Made by a program: the position numbers and the translations under genes | The notes under the pieces: generated by a model | Database searches by the model: none | What the model was told of the DNA's origin: nothing | What the model saw: only the letters and a program-made list of their open reading frames with translations | Assembly: GCF_018918095.1 (NCBI RefSeq) | Contig: NZ_JAHLPV010000007.1 | Location: forward strand, 1 to 64,000 | From: Acetivibrio sp. MSJd-27 | GTDB lineage: Bacteria > Bacillota > Clostridia > UMGS1840 > HGM11507 | Direction of reading: 5' to 3' | DNA length: 64,000 nt | Shown: in pieces, positions 25,990 to 35,129 of the stretch | Position numbering within the stretch: the first letter of the stretch is position 1 | Layout: every line of letters starts with the position of its first letter

Positions 25990-27207
25990 ATGGGAAATTT
26001 ACTGGTTGGGCAGTCGGGGGGACCGACTGCGGTGATCAATTCTTCGCTTGCGGGGGTTGTAAGCGCGGGATTGAGAAGCGGGCGCAAGGTCTATGGCGCT
26101 ATAAACGGGATCAATGGTGTTGTTGGGGAACACATCATTTCCCTGGACAAATTCGAGGATGAAAAGATGCTTCAGCTTTTGAAGCAGACACCTTCTTCCT
26201 ATCTGGGGTCCTGCAGGAAAAAGCTTCCTGCAGTGGATGAGGAGGAAGCAGTCTATGAAAAAATCTTTTCGGTTTTCCAAAAGTACGATATCGAGTATTT
26301 CCTCTATATCGGCGGAAACGATTCAATGGATACGGTAGATAAACTTTACCGCTATGCACAGAAAACAGGAAAAAATCTAAAAATTGCCGGTGTTCCGAAA
26401 ACCATTGACAATGATTTGGCGGGTACCGACCATACGCCCGGCTATGGTTCCGCAGCGAAGTTTGTGGCCAATGCCGTCCGCCAGCTTACACTGGACGCAA
26501 AGGTGTACGATATCAATTCCGTGACGCTGGTGGAAATTATGGGGCGCAACGCGGGATGGCTCACCGGAGCGGCTTGTCTGGCAAGGGATAAGTACTTTCA
26601 TGGGGCAGATATCGTGTGCCTGCCGGAGGTTCCCTTTGAGATGGAGGAATTTCTCAGGCAGATCGAGAGGAAGAACAAAACCTGCAAGAGCTTGATTGTA
26701 GCGATATCCGAAGGGATTAAGGACGCCAACGGCACTTATATCTGCGAATATTCCGACAAGAAATCAAATCAGGACGATCAGTTTGCACATGCTGTTCTGG
26801 GCGGTGCCGGACGCACGCTGGAACATTATATCAAAAAAAATCTGGGCTATAAAACCCGTACGGTCGAGCTCAACACTCTGCAGAGATGTTTTTCCCAGGG
26901 AGCCGCGAAAAATGATGTGGAGGAAGCTTTTCTAGCAGGTCAGAAAGCGGTGGAATGGCTGGAGAACGGAGACAACGGGTTTATGATTTGCTTTGACCGC
27001 AAAGACACCGCTTGGTATGAAATTGATTATACGCCGAAACCTGTGGCTGACATTGCAAATCTGGAGAAGAAAATGCCCCTGTCTATGATCGAGAAAGATG
27101 GCTCCGGGGTTACGGATGAATTTTTTGATTATGCACTGCCCCTGATTCAAGGGGAACCGGAATTGATTTGCAAAAATGGAATGATTTCCTTCTGTACCAG
27201 AGCTTAG
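25990..27207 (+). CDS. PPi-dependent 6-phosphofructokinase
   Basis: 405 residues. Phosphorylates fructose 6-phosphate reversibly, most likely with pyrophosphate. The two sites that separate PPi from ATP enzymes both point to PPi: YIGGNDSMDT has Asp where ATP enzymes have Gly104, and PKTIDNDL has Lys where they have Gly124. The usual Asp103 equivalent is Asn here, as in one subgroup. GRNAGWLTGA and the PEVPF loop follow. PPi use saves ATP in glycolysis. It ends at a strong terminator (27301-27336). Confidence 0.85.
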   Translation: MGNLLVGQSGGPTAVINSSLAGVVSAGLRSGRKVYGAINGINGVVGEHIISLDKFEDEKMLQLLKQTPSSYLGSCRKKLPAVDEEEAVYEKIFSVFQKYDIEYFLYIGGNDSMDTVDKLYRYAQKTGKNLKIAGVPKTIDNDLAGTDHTPGYGSAAKFVANAVRQLTLDAKVYDINSVTLVEIMGRNAGWLTGAACLARDKYFHGADIVCLPEVPFEMEEFLRQIERKNKTCKSLIVAISEGIKDANGTYICEYSDKKSNQDDQFAHAVLGGAGRTLEHYIKKNLGYKTRTVELNTLQRCFSQGAAKNDVEEAFLAGQKAVEWLENGDNGFMICFDRKDTAWYEIDYTPKPVADIANLEKKMPLSMIEKDGSGVTDEFFDYALPLIQGEPELICKNGMISFCTRA

Positions 27208-27300
27208 GAAAGATAAACCTGTTGCAGAAAAGGGAATCCTGTACTATAATCATATTGTAAGTTTTTGTGGTACATATATGAGGATTCTTCCAAAAACAGG

Positions 27301-27336
27301 GGCCTGTTTCAGAGTTTGAAACAGGCCTTTGTTTTT
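27301..27336 (+). terminator. Intrinsic terminator after phosphofructokinase
   Basis: GGCCTGTTTC pairs with GAAACAGGCC, loop AGAGTTT, followed by a T-rich tail. Confidence 0.9.
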
Positions 27337-27380
27337 CGCCTTCTCTTGTTTTATTACAGATTTTTCAATGAATAAATATA

Positions 27381-27408
27381 TTGACTTTTTGAAATAAATT
27401 TGTATAAT
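27381..27408 (+). promoter_or_regulatory. Promoter of the riboswitch-controlled glycan operon
   Basis: TTGACT, 16-bp spacer, TATAAT. The transcript would start near 27415 and begin with the c-di-GMP aptamer. Confidence 0.75.
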
Positions 27409-27445
27409 GATAATATAAGCGTGTTGTATAGGATACGCCGTCAAA

Positions 27446-27533
27446 ATGTGATAAGAGCAGCCCTGCTGAAAAGCAGGTACGCAAAGCTATAGGGTCTAAC
27501 ACTCTTCTTAAGGGTTATGATAGCCAGTTACCG
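27446..27533 (+). ncRNA. Cyclic di-GMP-I riboswitch (GEMM)
   Basis: Aptamer hallmarks in order: GTGATAAGAGCAG, a CCTGCT-GAAA-AGCAGG hairpin with a GNRA-type loop, the conserved ACGCAAAGCTATAGGGTCTAA, a second hairpin (CTCTTCTTAAGGGT), then ATGATAGCCAGTTACCG. This matches the class I c-di-GMP aptamer, including the tetraloop arm and the CAAAGC/GGGTCTAA core. The 3' end merges into the left arm of the next terminator, so ligand binding and termination are exclusive or cooperative; the sense of control cannot be fixed by eye. Confidence 0.88.
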
Positions 27534-27565
27534 CAAGCCAGTCTTTCTGGGTTGCGGTTTTTTTT
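27530..27565 (+). terminator. Riboswitch expression-platform terminator
   Basis: CCGCAAGCCAG pairs with CTGGGTTGCGG (one internal mismatch), followed by eight T. It overlaps the last bases of the aptamer and lies 115 bases before the first gene. Confidence 0.85.
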
Positions 27566-27680
27566 GAAATAGGGGGCTTCTGATAAAGTTTACAAACTCA
27601 TGAAATAAAATGGAGTTTTCGATTCAGAAAGCCTTATTTAATGTGTGTGGGTTCAAGATGGTAAGGGGGTATTCATAATT

Positions 27681-28889
27681 ATGTGTTCAGAAAGACAGAT
27701 ACCATTTTCTCCGCCCGATATATCAGAGGAAGAAATTCAACAGGTAATCCGTGTCCTGAAGTCCGGCTGGATTACAACCGGACCGAAAACAAAACGGTTT
27801 GAACAGAAGATAGCGGAGTTTTGCCGCACGAAGAAAGCGGTCTGTCTCAGTTCGGCGACTGCCTGTCTGGAAATGACCTTGAGAATATTGGGGATTGGCC
27901 CCGGGGATGAGGTGATCACCTCCGCTTATACATATACAGCTTCCGCAAGCGTGATTGCGCATGTGGGGGCGATACCGGTATTGGTCGACGTTGCCAAGGG
28001 TTCCTATGAAATGGACTATACGCAGCTGGAACATGCAATTACCGAACGCACAAAAGCAGTTATTCCGGTTGACTTGGCGGGAATTATGTGTGACTATGAT
28101 CGGATATATGACGCTGTTTATCAAAAAAAGGAATTGTTTCATCCTCAGAATGATTTGCAGAAGGCGTTTGGAAGAGTTGTAATTATAGCTGACGCGGCGC
28201 ATTCCTTTGGAGCTGCCCGTCATGGAATGCTGTCCGGTCAGGCAGCGGATTTCACGTGTTTTTCGTTCCACGCGGTCAAGAACTTGACGACAGCGGAAGG
28301 AGGGGCGGTGACCTGGCGCGGCATGTCTGGAATCGATTATGAGGAGTTATACCGTAAGTATATGCTGCTGTCCCTGCACGGACAGGACAGAGACGCGTTT
28401 TCCAAAAGAGAAGCGGATGCCTGGGAATATGATATTATATCCCTTGCCTACAAATGCAATATGACGGATGTTGCCGCTGCGATCGGGCTGGGACAGCTGG
28501 ACAGATATGAAGAGATGATGAGCAGAAGAAAAAAAGTGATTGGGATATATAATGAGGGCTTGAAGGATTTAAAAGTACAGGTTTTGAACCATTTCGGCCC
28601 TGCGCACCGCTCAAACGGGCATTTGTACTTAACACGGCTTACGGATAAGAGCCGGGAGTATTGTGACATATTTATGAGGAAACTTGCCCAAAAAGGGATT
28701 TCGAGCAATGTGCATTATAAACCGCTCCCAATGCACACCGCATATAAAAATATGGGTTTCCGCATAGAAAATTATCCAAATGCATATGAAATGTTTGAAA
28801 ATGAGGTCACCCTTCCGCTGAACTCCAAAATGACGGAAGATGACGCGTATTATGTGGCTGAAACGATAAAACGTATTTTAAAGGATTGA
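27681..28889 (+). CDS. DegT/DnrJ/EryC1-family sugar aminotransferase
   Basis: 402 residues from ATG 27681, 11 bases after AAGGGGG; GTG 27645 is an alternative. PLP-dependent transfer of an amino group to a 3- or 4-keto nucleotide sugar. Diagnostic parts: PFSPPDISEEEI and LKSGWITTGP at the N-terminus, SSATACLEM, the cofactor Asp in IIADAAHSFGA, and the PLP lysine in SFHAVKNLTTAEGG. C-terminal VHYKPLPMH is typical of the family. First gene of the riboswitch operon; its product could be the amino sugar acted on by the GNAT enzyme two genes on. Confidence 0.87.
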   Translation: MCSERQIPFSPPDISEEEIQQVIRVLKSGWITTGPKTKRFEQKIAEFCRTKKAVCLSSATACLEMTLRILGIGPGDEVITSAYTYTASASVIAHVGAIPVLVDVAKGSYEMDYTQLEHAITERTKAVIPVDLAGIMCDYDRIYDAVYQKKELFHPQNDLQKAFGRVVIIADAAHSFGAARHGMLSGQAADFTCFSFHAVKNLTTAEGGAVTWRGMSGIDYEELYRKYMLLSLHGQDRDAFSKREADAWEYDIISLAYKCNMTDVAAAIGLGQLDRYEEMMSRRKKVIGIYNEGLKDLKVQVLNHFGPAHRSNGHLYLTRLTDKSREYCDIFMRKLAQKGISSNVHYKPLPMHTAYKNMGFRIENYPNAYEMFENEVTLPLNSKMTEDDAYYVAETIKRILKD

Positions 28890-28894
28890 GAGTT

Positions 28895-29530
28895 ATGTAC
28901 GGAAAATATATAAAACGTGTTTTGGATATTTTGCTTTCCCTTATGGCATTGCCGTTTTTTTTCCTTCTTTTCCTTGTGCTTGCGCCGGTTATTTATGCCT
29001 CAGACAGAGGCAGCGTATTTTACAATGCGTACCGCCTTGGGAAAAACGGGAAACGATTTAAAATGTACAAATTCCGTACCATGCGCGTGAACGCGCCTGA
29101 TTTGAGAAATGCGGACGGTTCCACATACAACGCTTTGGACGATCCGAGACTCACAGGAATTGGAAAATTCATCCGAAGGATAAGTGTTGACGAGGCGCCG
29201 CAGATTTTAAATGTTCTGAAGGGGGATATGAGTTTTATCGGACCTCGGCCTGATCTTCCGGAACAGTTTTCCCTCTATGTGGGAGAGGAATGCAGAAAAT
29301 TGGAGGTTCGTCCGGGTATCTCAGGTCTGGCACAGGCTTATTACCGGAATTCCATTGATTGGAAACAGAGGATTGCCCTTGATATCTACTATATCGATCA
29401 TATCTGTTTTTGGCTTGATGTTCGGATCTTTTTTAAGACCATTTTCAGTGTCATCAAAAGGGAGAGTGTTTTCACCGGACAACCGGAAGAGAGAGAAGAA
29501 GAAGCATCTGTATTGGAGAAAATTATATGA
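28895..29530 (+). CDS. Initiating sugar transferase (polyprenyl-phosphate glycosyl-1-phosphate transferase)
   Basis: 211 residues from ATG 28895, 9 bases after AAAGGA. One N-terminal hydrophobic re-entrant helix (about 8-35) then the conserved catalytic core: YKFRTMRVN, the essential DE pair in RRISVDEAPQ, NVLKGDMSFIGPRPDLPEQ and VRPGISGLAQ. This is the small PglC-like form that loads a sugar phosphate onto undecaprenyl phosphate at the inner face of the membrane, the first step of capsule, O-unit or glycoprotein glycan assembly. Overlaps the next gene by the ATGA arrangement. Confidence 0.9.
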   Translation: MYGKYIKRVLDILLSLMALPFFFLLFLVLAPVIYASDRGSVFYNAYRLGKNGKRFKMYKFRTMRVNAPDLRNADGSTYNALDDPRLTGIGKFIRRISVDEAPQILNVLKGDMSFIGPRPDLPEQFSLYVGEECRKLEVRPGISGLAQAYYRNSIDWKQRIALDIYYIDHICFWLDVRIFFKTIFSVIKRESVFTGQPEEREEEASVLEKII

Positions 29531-30270
29531 GTGTACTGAAAATCCAGCCCCTTGCTTGGGATACCGATTTTTTTGGCTGTCCCTGTGCGAAAGCAGTGAT
29601 AAACGGGGCAATGGACGAAGAGGATATAAAGCGGCTGATTTCGGCTTCGGATCAATATCCGTTTCTGACCATTGTGAACACTGCCGATCTGCACTGTAAT
29701 AACCGTATGATTGGCTCCAAGACGAAAGCTTATCTTGCGGATATCAACATTCAGTTTGAAAAGAAGATTCTCTCCGGCGGTACCGGTATAACAAGTGGTC
29801 TGAATTATGAGATTGCAGCGGATAAGCCTCGGGATGAAACCGTTTTACAAATTGCCGAGGGCGCATACTGCTATTCCAGATTTCATACGGATCCGTTTCT
29901 GAAAGCACTGAATGGAGACAATGTGCACATCAAATGGCTGGAAAATGCGTTTGATAAACCGGATAAGTATTTTCTGACAGTGAAAGAAAAGGGAAGCTGC
30001 GTCGGTTACATTTTGTTCTCCATGAATTTTGAAACCAAGAGCGCCCGGATTGAACTGATTGCGGTTTCTTCCTCTTTTCGAAGGCAGTCAATCGGAGGGG
30101 AAATGATAGGAAAACTGAAAGGTTTTTTAGCCGCCAAAGGAATGAAATTCATTCTGGTCGGTACACAGCTCAACAACACGCCTGCAGTCAATTTTTATCA
30201 CAAGTGCGGCTTTTCTGAAAAATCGTTGAACAGTATTTATCATCTGTGGAATGAGGAGGAACGGGCATGA
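29527..30270 (+). CDS. GNAT acetyltransferase, WecD/FdtC-like
   Basis: 247 residues starting in the ATGA overlap. The N-terminal half has the LAWDTDFFGCPCAK segment typical of WecD-type enzymes that acetylate 4-amino-4,6-dideoxyhexose nucleotides, and the C-terminal half is a GNAT core: IELIAVSSSFRRQSIGGEMI (acetyl-CoA pyrophosphate loop) and TQLNNTPAVNFYHKCGF. With the aminotransferase encoded two genes upstream it could complete an N-acetylated amino sugar. The exact sugar is not readable. Confidence 0.75.
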   Translation: MSVLKIQPLAWDTDFFGCPCAKAVINGAMDEEDIKRLISASDQYPFLTIVNTADLHCNNRMIGSKTKAYLADINIQFEKKILSGGTGITSGLNYEIAADKPRDETVLQIAEGAYCYSRFHTDPFLKALNGDNVHIKWLENAFDKPDKYFLTVKEKGSCVGYILFSMNFETKSARIELIAVSSSFRRQSIGGEMIGKLKGFLAAKGMKFILVGTQLNNTPAVNFYHKCGFSEKSLNSIYHLWNEEERA

Positions 30271-31493
30271 ATATTTTGTATCTCTCCACGGTGTTTCCTG
30301 CCGAACAGGAAGGCGCGACAATCTATACGGATTTGGCGGAAGCCCTTCATGAGGCTGGACATCAAATGACTGTCACTGCAGCTGGCAATACCGCGGACGG
30401 TGTCACACGGATCGGCACGGAAAGGAATCTTTCGGTTCTGCGGGTGCGTACGGCGCCGTACTATAATGTGAATTTTATCCGAAAAGGAATGGCCGCCTAT
30501 TTGCTTCCAAGGCAGATGATACGCGGAATCAGGAAATATATTGGAAAACAGGCATTTGATCTTATTTTATTTGAATCGCCGCCGGTTACTTTATCGAAAA
30601 CGGCCGCGTGGGCAATGAAATATTTCAAATGCCCTTCTTTTTTGATGCTCAAGGATATTTTTCCGCAAAATGGGGCCGATCTCGGCTTATACCGTCCCAA
30701 TGGTGTTCTCTATCGGATTTTTCGTTCTCAGGAGAAAAAGCTTTACAAATGTGCCAGTTATATTGGTTGCATGTCGGAGGCAAACCGGCAGTATCTTTTG
30801 AAGCATAATCCGCAGCTTCCGTCAGATAAACTGTCGATTTTTCCAAACACCAAAAAGCTCCGTCCGCTTGCGCCGCGTTCCGAGGAGTTTCCGCTCCGCC
30901 AAAAATATGGAATTCCTGACGACGCGGTGGTTTTTCTCTTTGGAGGCAATCTGGGAAAACCGCAGGCGCTTGACTTTTTGACGGAAACTATGATATCCTT
31001 AAAAGAAGAGAAAAAAATCTTTTTTGTCCTGGTGGGGCGCGGGAGTGAAAAGAATTCTGCAAAAATGCGGCTGGAACGGGGCGGATGCAAAAACTATGTT
31101 ATGCTTGAAAATCTGCATCGTGAGGAATATGAAGCCTTTGTGCGGGAATGCGATGTGGGACTGATCCTGTTGGACTGCCGTTTTACGATTCCGAATTATC
31201 CATCCCGTATTCTGTCCTATATGGAGTTTGGCATGCCGGTGTTGGCGGCGACGGATCGGGTGACCGACATTGGGGATATGATACGTCAAAGCGGATGCGG
31301 CGCCGCGGTTTATTCCGAGGATGCGGCAACCTTTGCAGCTCAGATAAAAAGAATGGCTTGTGATGGTAAATTGCGCCGTAAAATGGGACTTGCAGGGCGC
31401 ATCTATGCGGAAAAACATTTTGATGTCGCCGTATCCGTAGAAAAAATAACCGAATTTTTGGAAGAAAACAGGAAATCATCACAAATAGAATGA
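30267..31493 (+). CDS. Glycosyltransferase family 4, WbuB-like
   Basis: 408 residues, GT-B fold, starting in an ATGA overlap. N-terminal domain opens with LYLSTVFPAEQEGATIYTDL, the C-terminal Rossmann domain has FGGNLGKPQALDFL, FVLVGRGSEKN and the donor region PNYPSRILSYMEFGMPVLAA with the family Glu. Relatives named WbuB transfer N-acetyl-L-fucosamine in loci that also hold the CapE/F/G trio, exactly as here. It would act at the cytoplasmic face on the polyprenyl-linked first sugar. Confidence 0.85.
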   Translation: MNILYLSTVFPAEQEGATIYTDLAEALHEAGHQMTVTAAGNTADGVTRIGTERNLSVLRVRTAPYYNVNFIRKGMAAYLLPRQMIRGIRKYIGKQAFDLILFESPPVTLSKTAAWAMKYFKCPSFLMLKDIFPQNGADLGLYRPNGVLYRIFRSQEKKLYKCASYIGCMSEANRQYLLKHNPQLPSDKLSIFPNTKKLRPLAPRSEEFPLRQKYGIPDDAVVFLFGGNLGKPQALDFLTETMISLKEEKKIFFVLVGRGSEKNSAKMRLERGGCKNYVMLENLHREEYEAFVRECDVGLILLDCRFTIPNYPSRILSYMEFGMPVLAATDRVTDIGDMIRQSGCGAAVYSEDAATFAAQIKRMACDGKLRRKMGLAGRIYAEKHFDVAVSVEKITEFLEENRKSSQIE

Positions 31494-31507
31494 AAGAGGA
31501 GAGCGAG

Positions 31508-32563
31508 ATGGCAGAATCCATGTTTCATGAAAAAACACTATTGATTACCGGGGGGACTGGTTCGTTCGGCAATGCGGTATTGAACCGTTTTTTGGATACC
31601 GATATCGGCGAGATCCGCATCTTTTCCCGGGATGAAAAAAAGCAGGATGATATGCGGCATACATACCAGGTAAAATATCCGGAATTGAGTGAAAAGATTA
31701 AGTTTTATATCGGCGACGTGCGTGATCTGGCGTCCGTCAAAAACGCGATGCACGGGGTGGATTATATTTTTCACGCTGCTGCACTAAAGCAGGTTCCCTC
31801 CTGCGAGTTTTTTCCGCTGGAAGCAGTGAAAACCAATGTGATAGGCACGGACAATGTTCTGACCGCCTCCATCGAAGAGCGGGTAAAAAAAGTAATCTGC
31901 CTGTCCACAGACAAGGCGGCTTATCCGGTGAACGCGATGGGAACCTCAAAAGCCATGATGGAAAAAGTGTTTGTGGCGAAATCCCGTACGGTATCACCGG
32001 ATAAAACCTTGATCTGCGGAACTCGTTACGGCAACGTGATGTGTTCCAGAGGTTCCGTGATTCCGCTGTTTATCGAACAGATCAAAGCCGGAAAGCCGCT
32101 GACTGTGACCGATCTGAAAATGACCCGCTTTATCATGAGTCTGGAGGAAGCGGTAGAGCTGGTGCTGTTCGCCTTTGAAAACGCGCAGAGCGGGGATATC
32201 ATGGTGCAGAAAGCACCCGCCTGTACCATTGGAGTGCTGGCGCGGGCGGTGAAAGAGCTGTTTCATGCGGAGAATGAAATCAAAGTCATCGGGATTCGGC
32301 ACGGCGAAAAAATGTACGAGACACTTCTCACCAACGAGGAGTGCGCCCATGCAATTGACATGGGGAATTTTTATCGCGTACCTGCGGACAAGCGCAGTCT
32401 GAATTACGATAAATATTTTAAGATAGGCGATAAGGAGCGCAATTCTCTGACAGAGTTCAACTCTAATAATACAGAGCTTCTGACGGTGGAACAGGTGAAG
32501 GAAAAGCTTCTCAGCCTGAGATATATCCAAGATGAAATCGCACAGTGGGAGGAGAGACGATGA
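31508..32563 (+). CDS. capE: UDP-GlcNAc 4,6-dehydratase/5-epimerase, CapE/FnlA-like
   Basis: 351 residues from ATG 31508, 7 bases after AGAGGAG (ATG 31490 is less likely). First enzyme of UDP-N-acetyl-L-fucosamine synthesis: it removes water from UDP-GlcNAc and inverts C5. Rossmann loop TGGTGSFGNAV, FHAAALKQVPSCEFFP, LSTDKAAYPVNAMGTSKAM. In the last, the usual YxxxK catalytic pair is MxxxK (MGTSK), which is the known form in CapE-type enzymes. Followed by capF (4-base overlap). Confidence 0.92.
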   Translation: MAESMFHEKTLLITGGTGSFGNAVLNRFLDTDIGEIRIFSRDEKKQDDMRHTYQVKYPELSEKIKFYIGDVRDLASVKNAMHGVDYIFHAAALKQVPSCEFFPLEAVKTNVIGTDNVLTASIEERVKKVICLSTDKAAYPVNAMGTSKAMMEKVFVAKSRTVSPDKTLICGTRYGNVMCSRGSVIPLFIEQIKAGKPLTVTDLKMTRFIMSLEEAVELVLFAFENAQSGDIMVQKAPACTIGVLARAVKELFHAENEIKVIGIRHGEKMYETLLTNEECAHAIDMGNFYRVPADKRSLNYDKYFKIGDKERNSLTEFNSNNTELLTVEQVKEKLLSLRYIQDEIAQWEERR

Positions 32564-33720
32564 GGCTGCTGATTACCGGAGCCAAGGGCTTCGTCGGAAA
32601 AAATCTGATCGCACAGCTGCATAATATAAAAGACGGCAAGGTTAAAAAGGATGGGCTGACTTCGGAGCTCACCCTTTATGAATATGATATGGATACCAAT
32701 CCCGAACTGCTCGATCTCTACACAAAGGATTGTGACTTTGTGTTCCATCTGGCGGGCGTGAACCGTCCAAAGGATGAGAACGAATTTATGGAGGGAAATT
32801 TCGGATTCACTTCAGTACTGCTTCAATCCCTGAAAAAGAATGGGAACAAAGCGCCGGTATTGATTACTTCCTCCATTCAGGCGGCCCTTGATAATCCTTA
32901 CGGGCGATCCAAAAAAGCGGGAGAAGACTTGCTTTTGGATTACGGCAGGGGAAATGGGGTAAAGACGCTGGTCTACCGGCTTCCCAATGTGTTTGGAAAA
33001 TGGTGCCGGCCCAATTATAACAGCGCTGTGGCGACCTTCTGCCATAATATTGCCAACGGCTTGTCCATCCAGATAAACGATCCCAATACGGATATGAAGC
33101 TGGTATATATTGACGATGTGGTGGAGGAGTTTCTCTGCGCATTGTCGGGACAGGAAAACCGAGAGGGTGATTTCTGTTCGGTTCCGGTGGTTCACGCCGT
33201 TAAACTGGGAGAAATTGCGGATTTGCTGTATTCCTTTCGGGAGAGCCGAAAGACCCTGTCTGTGCCCAAGCTGGACAACCCTTTTGAGAAGGCGCTGTAC
33301 AGCACCTATTTAAGCTATCTTCCCAAAGATCAATTCAGCTATCCGCTGAAAATGAATATCGACGAACGGGGAAGCTTTACCGAGATCATCCGCACGCCGG
33401 ACCGGGGACAGTTCTCCGTCAATATCTCCAAGCCTGGTATCACAAAGGGGAACCACTGGCACCACACGAAAAATGAAAAATTTGTGGTGGTCAGTGGAAA
33501 AGGGCTGATCCGGTTTCGGAAAATCGGCGGCGATGAAGTGATCGATTACCATGTCAGCGGCGAGAACATAGAAGTTGTGGATATCCCCACCGGATACACT
33601 CACAGCATCGTCAATGAGGGGGAAACCGATCTGGTGACCTTTATGTGGTGCAATGAATGCTTTGATCCGGACCGGCCGGATACTTACTTTGAAGAGGTTT
33701 CACGAGGAGAAGGAATATGA
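32560..33720 (+). CDS. capF: Bifunctional nucleotide-sugar reductase with cupin, CapF-like
   Basis: 386 residues from ATG 32560 in an ATGA overlap. The N-terminal SDR domain has TGAKGFVGKNL and YGRSKKAGED (YxxxK); it reduces the 4-keto intermediate. The C-terminal cupin (about 270-385) has KGNHWHHTKNEKF and IPTGYTHSIVNEG, which hold a metal and support epimerisation. This two-domain layout is specific to CapF. Second step of UDP-N-acetyl-L-fucosamine synthesis. Confidence 0.93.
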   Translation: MRLLITGAKGFVGKNLIAQLHNIKDGKVKKDGLTSELTLYEYDMDTNPELLDLYTKDCDFVFHLAGVNRPKDENEFMEGNFGFTSVLLQSLKKNGNKAPVLITSSIQAALDNPYGRSKKAGEDLLLDYGRGNGVKTLVYRLPNVFGKWCRPNYNSAVATFCHNIANGLSIQINDPNTDMKLVYIDDVVEEFLCALSGQENREGDFCSVPVVHAVKLGEIADLLYSFRESRKTLSVPKLDNPFEKALYSTYLSYLPKDQFSYPLKMNIDERGSFTEIIRTPDRGQFSVNISKPGITKGNHWHHTKNEKFVVVSGKGLIRFRKIGGDEVIDYHVSGENIEVVDIPTGYTHSIVNEGETDLVTFMWCNECFDPDRPDTYFEEVSRGEGI

Positions 33721-34859
33721 GTAAACTGAGACTGATGACCATTGTGGGAACAAGGCCGGAGATCATCCGCCTTGCCGCCGTGATCAAAAAATGCGATATC
33801 TATTTTGAACAGATTCTGGTGCACACCGGACAGAACTATGACTATGAGCTCAACCAGGTGTTTTTTGACGATCTGGGGCTCCGCGCGCCGGATTTCTATC
33901 TGGACGCGGTGGGGAACGATTTAGGCGAAACCATCGGCAATATCATTGCAAAGTCTTACCGTCTTATGGCGGAGCAGAAGCCGGACGCGCTTCTGATACT
34001 GGGCGATACCAACTCCTGCCTTTCGGCAATCAGTGCAAAGCGCCTGCACATTCCCATTTTCCATATGGAAGCGGGAAACCGCTGTTTTGACGAGTGTCTG
34101 CCGGAGGAGACCAACCGGAGGATTGTCGACCATATTTCCGATGTGAACCTGTGCTACAGCGAACATGCCCGCCGCTATTTGAATGCGGAGGGGACGGCGA
34201 GGGAAAGAACCTATGTGACCGGCTCGCCGATGGCGGAGGTGCTCCATGCCAATCTGGAAGCCATTCAAAAGAGCGATGTGCTGAACTGCCTTGGTTTGAA
34301 AAAAGGAAACTATATTCTGCTCTCCGCGCACCGGGAGGAAAACATTGACACTGAAGAAAACTTTTTCAGCCTGATGAACGCGGTAAACGCGCTGGCGGAA
34401 AAATATGATATGCCAATCCTTTACTCCTGCCATCCCAGAAGTGCGAAGTATATTGAAAAACGGAAATTTCAGTTTGACCCGAGAGTCATACAAAATAAAC
34501 CGCTCGGGTTCCATGACTACAATCATCTGCAGATGAATGCGTTTGCGGTGGTTTCGGACAGCGGTACACTGCCGGAGGAAAGCAGCTTTTTCCTGTCGGC
34601 AGGTCATCCGTTTCCGGCGGTCTGTATCCGAACGAGTACCGAACGGCCGGAGGCGATGGACAAAGGCAACTTTATTCTGGCCGGAATCACGCGGGAACAG
34701 GTACTCCAAGCCGTGGACACGGCAGTGGAAATGAATCAAAACAGGGATTACGGTATCCCTGTTCCCGACTATACGGATGAAAATGTATCGGTGAAGGTTG
34801 TGAAGCTGATTCAAAGCTATACGGGAGTCGTAAACAGAATGGTCTGGAGAAAGGATTAA
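33717..34859 (+). CDS. capG: Non-hydrolysing UDP-sugar 2-epimerase, CapG/FnlC-like
   Basis: 380 residues, ATGA overlap with capF. WecB-type fold with IVGTRPEIIRLAAVI at the start, VHTGQNYDYELNQVFFDDL, MEAGNRCFDECLPEETNRR, SAHREENIDTEENF and SDSGTLPEES. The C2 epimerase in the CapE-F-G trio yields UDP-N-acetyl-L-fucosamine. Plain WecB (ManNAc) is possible by sequence alone, but the neighbours decide for CapG. Last gene of the riboswitch operon; terminator follows directly. Confidence 0.9.
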   Translation: MSKLRLMTIVGTRPEIIRLAAVIKKCDIYFEQILVHTGQNYDYELNQVFFDDLGLRAPDFYLDAVGNDLGETIGNIIAKSYRLMAEQKPDALLILGDTNSCLSAISAKRLHIPIFHMEAGNRCFDECLPEETNRRIVDHISDVNLCYSEHARRYLNAEGTARERTYVTGSPMAEVLHANLEAIQKSDVLNCLGLKKGNYILLSAHREENIDTEENFFSLMNAVNALAEKYDMPILYSCHPRSAKYIEKRKFQFDPRVIQNKPLGFHDYNHLQMNAFAVVSDSGTLPEESSFFLSAGHPFPAVCIRTSTERPEAMDKGNFILAGITREQVLQAVDTAVEMNQNRDYGIPVPDYTDENVSVKVVKLIQSYTGVVNRMVWRKD

Positions 34860-34866
34860 AAAATAA

Positions 34867-34910
34867 GGCTGATAATTGAGGCGTTTTTGTCACGGTTATC
34901 AGCTTTTTTT
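34867..34910 (+). terminator. Terminator of the glycan operon
   Basis: GCTGATAA (34868-34875) pairs with TTATCAGC (34896-34903), 20-base loop, seven T after. From here to 35129 no gene or clear promoter is seen. Confidence 0.75.
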
Positions 34911-35129
34911 GATAGCCGGCTGCGCACACGGAGCCACTTTCCTTTGTCTGATATCACTGAAATCTCTGTTTGCTTTTTGGGAAATAGTATGCAGTATCCT
35001 CAAAAATAGCAATCATTGTACAACAGTACCGCATATTATGACAAAGACAAAAAAGGAGTATTTTGATAAAATAAAAGAAAAGAATAGTGGTTTCATGGCG
35101 ATAGGAAACAGAAAAGGAACTGAGGTGCT

